Translations under genes and position numbers: made by a program
Shown here: in pieces, positions 62,901 through 64,000 of the stretch
How positions within the stretch are numbered: position 1 is the stretch's first letter
Layout of the letters: every line of letters starts with the position of its first letter
Assembly (NCBI GenBank): GCA_963707555.1
Contig: CAVPQM010000004.1
Span: 1 to 64,000, forward strand
DNA length: 64,000 bases
Direction: 5' to 3'
Source: JAFAFN01 sp963707555
GTDB taxonomy: Bacteria; Actinomycetota; Acidimicrobiia; Acidimicrobiales; Microtrichaceae
Notes under the pieces: generated by a model
Databases searched by the model: none
Told to the model about the DNA's origin: nothing
What the model saw: the letters and a program-made list of their open reading frames with translations, nothing else

Positions 62901-63664
62901 CCGCACCGACCGCTGCAGACACCTCGGACGAACCGACCGCCGAGGCTGCCGCCACCTCCGAACGCCTCCGGTGCGACGAGCTGTCGATCGGCTACGGCGA
63001 CCTCAACGTCGGCCGGGGCATCGACCTGGTCGTGCACCGCAACGAGATCCTCGCGGTGCTCGGCCCGAACGGCGCCGGCAAGTCGACGCTGCTGCTGACC
63101 ATCGGCGGGTTCCTGGCGCCGCTCGACGGTTCGATCGCGGTCGACGGCGCACCGCTGCGTCCGGGGTCGGCCCGCCGTGCGAACCGAGCGGGCGTGGTGC
63201 TCGTGCCCGACAGCCGAGCGCTCTTCACGCAGCTCACCGCGCTCGAGAACCTGCAGCTCGCCGTGCACCGTGGTGGTCCCGGGGTCGAGGAGATGCTCGA
63301 GCTGTTCCCCGCGCTCGGGCGGCGCACGAAGGTGAAGGCCGGGATGCTCTCGGGTGGCGAGCAACAGATGCTGGCGGTGGCGCGCTCGCTGGTGCAGTCG
63401 CCGAAGGTGCTGCTCATCGACGAGATGAGCATGGGTCTGGCCCCGGTGGTGGTCGAGTCGTTGATGCCCGTCGTGCGGCGCATCGCGGATGAGCACGACG
63501 CAGCGATCGTGCTCGTCGAGCAACACTTCCGCCTGGCGCTCGAGGTCGCCGACGACGCGGTCGTGCTGGTGCACGGCGACGTGACGCTGCACGGTCCGGC
63601 GGCCGAGGTCGCCGCCGACCCCGCCGCCCTCGAAGCCGCCTACCTCGGACATGCCCCGACCTGA
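62897..63664 (+). CDS. livF: LivF-like ABC ATPase
   Basis: A 255-residue ATPase. Walker A is GPNGAGKSTLL, the Q-loop region reads VVLVPDSRALFTQLT, the signature LSGGEQQML and Walker B LLIDEMSMGLAP, all typical of LivF. The GTG overlaps the stop of the fusion gene (GTGA) and has AAGGAG upstream. It completes the transporter with the fused LivG and both permeases. A strong hairpin follows 28 bp after the stop. Confidence 0.9.
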   Translation: MTAPTAADTSDEPTAEAAATSERLRCDELSIGYGDLNVGRGIDLVVHRNEILAVLGPNGAGKSTLLLTIGGFLAPLDGSIAVDGAPLRPGSARRANRAGVVLVPDSRALFTQLTALENLQLAVHRGGPGVEEMLELFPALGRRTKVKAGMLSGGEQQMLAVARSLVQSPKVLLIDEMSMGLAPVVVESLMPVVRRIADEHDAAIVLVEQHFRLALEVADDAVVLVHGDVTLHGPAAEVAADPAALEAAYLGHAPT

Positions 63665-63692
63665 TCCGCCGGGTGCCGGCCGGCCGGACGCG

Positions 63693-63725
63693 ACGGTGGG
63701 GCGGGGGAGGCCCCCGCCCCACCGT
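63693..63725. terminator. Strong bidirectional hairpin terminator
   Basis: Arms ACGGTGGGGCGGGGG and CCCCCGCCCCACCGT are perfect 15-bp complements with a 3-base loop. The hairpin lies between the livF stop (63664) and the convergent gene stop (63752). There is no T-run. Confidence 0.9.
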
Positions 63726-63751
63726 TCGGGACGTCTCGACCGGCGGTCGAA

Positions 63752-64000
63752 CTACATCTTGAAGAGCGACGCCGCGTCGACGGGCACCGCGTCCTGGACC
63801 AGGCCCTCGTTGTCGAGCTCGCCGACGAAGAACGTCGCCGAGCAGACGTTCGGCATGATCGAGATCGCCGTGCCGTCGCAGGTGAAGGTCTGACCGTCGG
63901 CCAGCCACAGCGGCACGTCCTCGGCGGCCTTCATCTGAGCCATGACCGTGTCCTTGGTGACGTCACCGCTGAGCCCGTCCATCGCCCGGACCAGGTTGAG
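63752..64000 (-). CDS. ABC substrate-binding protein, C-terminal part (runs off the window)
   Basis: The visible 82 or so residues (MDGLSGDVTKDTVMAQMKAA, LADGQTFTCDGTAIS, VCSATFFVGELDNEGLV, ending DAASLFKM) match the C-terminal lobe of LivK-like periplasmic-binding lipoproteins. It converges with the transporter genes, so it may supply the substrate for the Liv-type system. The start is outside the window. Confidence 0.72.
   Translation of the reverse strand, partial: LNLVRAMDGLSGDVTKDTVMAQMKAAEDVPLWLADGQTFTCDGTAISIMPNVCSATFFVGELDNEGLVQDAVPVDAASLFKM

Overview
The window is GC-rich (GC strongly favoured at codon position 3) and looks like an Actinomycetota chromosome, plausibly Acidimicrobiia. 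That placement is an inference from gene content: F420-type oxidoreductases, many TetR/ArsR/LuxR regulators, a LAxTG-type surface protein, lipid/steroid-style catabolic genes and leaderless promoters. No rRNA, tRNA, CRISPR array, prophage, integrase or insertion sequence was recognised.

Layout. 0-19 kb is a clean regulatory and small-molecule region: an AAA/STAND ATPase behind a perfect palindrome, a deazaflavin-type nitroreductase, a CrtC/AttH-like lipoprotein, two divergent giant STAND regulators (cyclase-ATPase-TPR and LuxR type), an MFS exporter, a cupin lipoprotein, a hydrolase/ABC-exporter operon, a second LuxR-type STAND regulator and a small acetyltransferase. A shared 17-24 bp motif lies near the start of several genes at 14.5-18.3 kb. 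19-23 kb is a glycan patch: a GH79 heparanase-like lipoprotein, a divergent TetR with a clear operator, and a GH29 fucosidase broken by indels. 23.3-25.3 kb is a gene graveyard (truncated ABC ATPase, broken RibD-like, HxlR and cupin genes) that still carries two excellent orphan operators. 25.4-28.5 kb holds two ArsR-SRPBCC-RibD-like modules; a third ArsR-SRPBCC pair is at 47.4-48.2 kb.

30-37 kb holds an acyl-CoA ligase divergent from a tightly coupled operon (DUF1214 - sulfotransferase - TetR - P450) driven by a leaderless promoter covered by two tandem operators. 37.9-45.1 kb is one giant cell-wall-anchored protein (FG-GAP repeats, GEVED-like domain, six alternating A/B repeats, LAFTG sorting signal). 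45-50 kb holds a Rieske oxygenase coupled to a DapB-like dehydrogenase, an F420-type LLM oxidoreductase and a fibronectin-III lipoprotein. 50-56 kb holds a VOC/DUF5519 protein coupled to a hemerythrin, a divergent TetR, a MacB-like ABC pair, a damaged TetR and a DksA/TraR-like protein. 56-63.7 kb is a catabolic run: DUF7065-like protein, acyl-CoA synthetase, P450, a LivH-LivM-LivG fusion and LivF, ending in a strong hairpin and facing a substrate-binding protein gene that leaves the window. It reads as an import, CoA-activation and oxidation cassette for a hydrophobic carboxylate.

Caution: many genes at 19-30 kb and 34-60 kb carry frameshifts, mostly one base gained or lost in short C or G runs. 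This looks more like assembly error than biology, so coordinates of such genes span the reconstructed gene.
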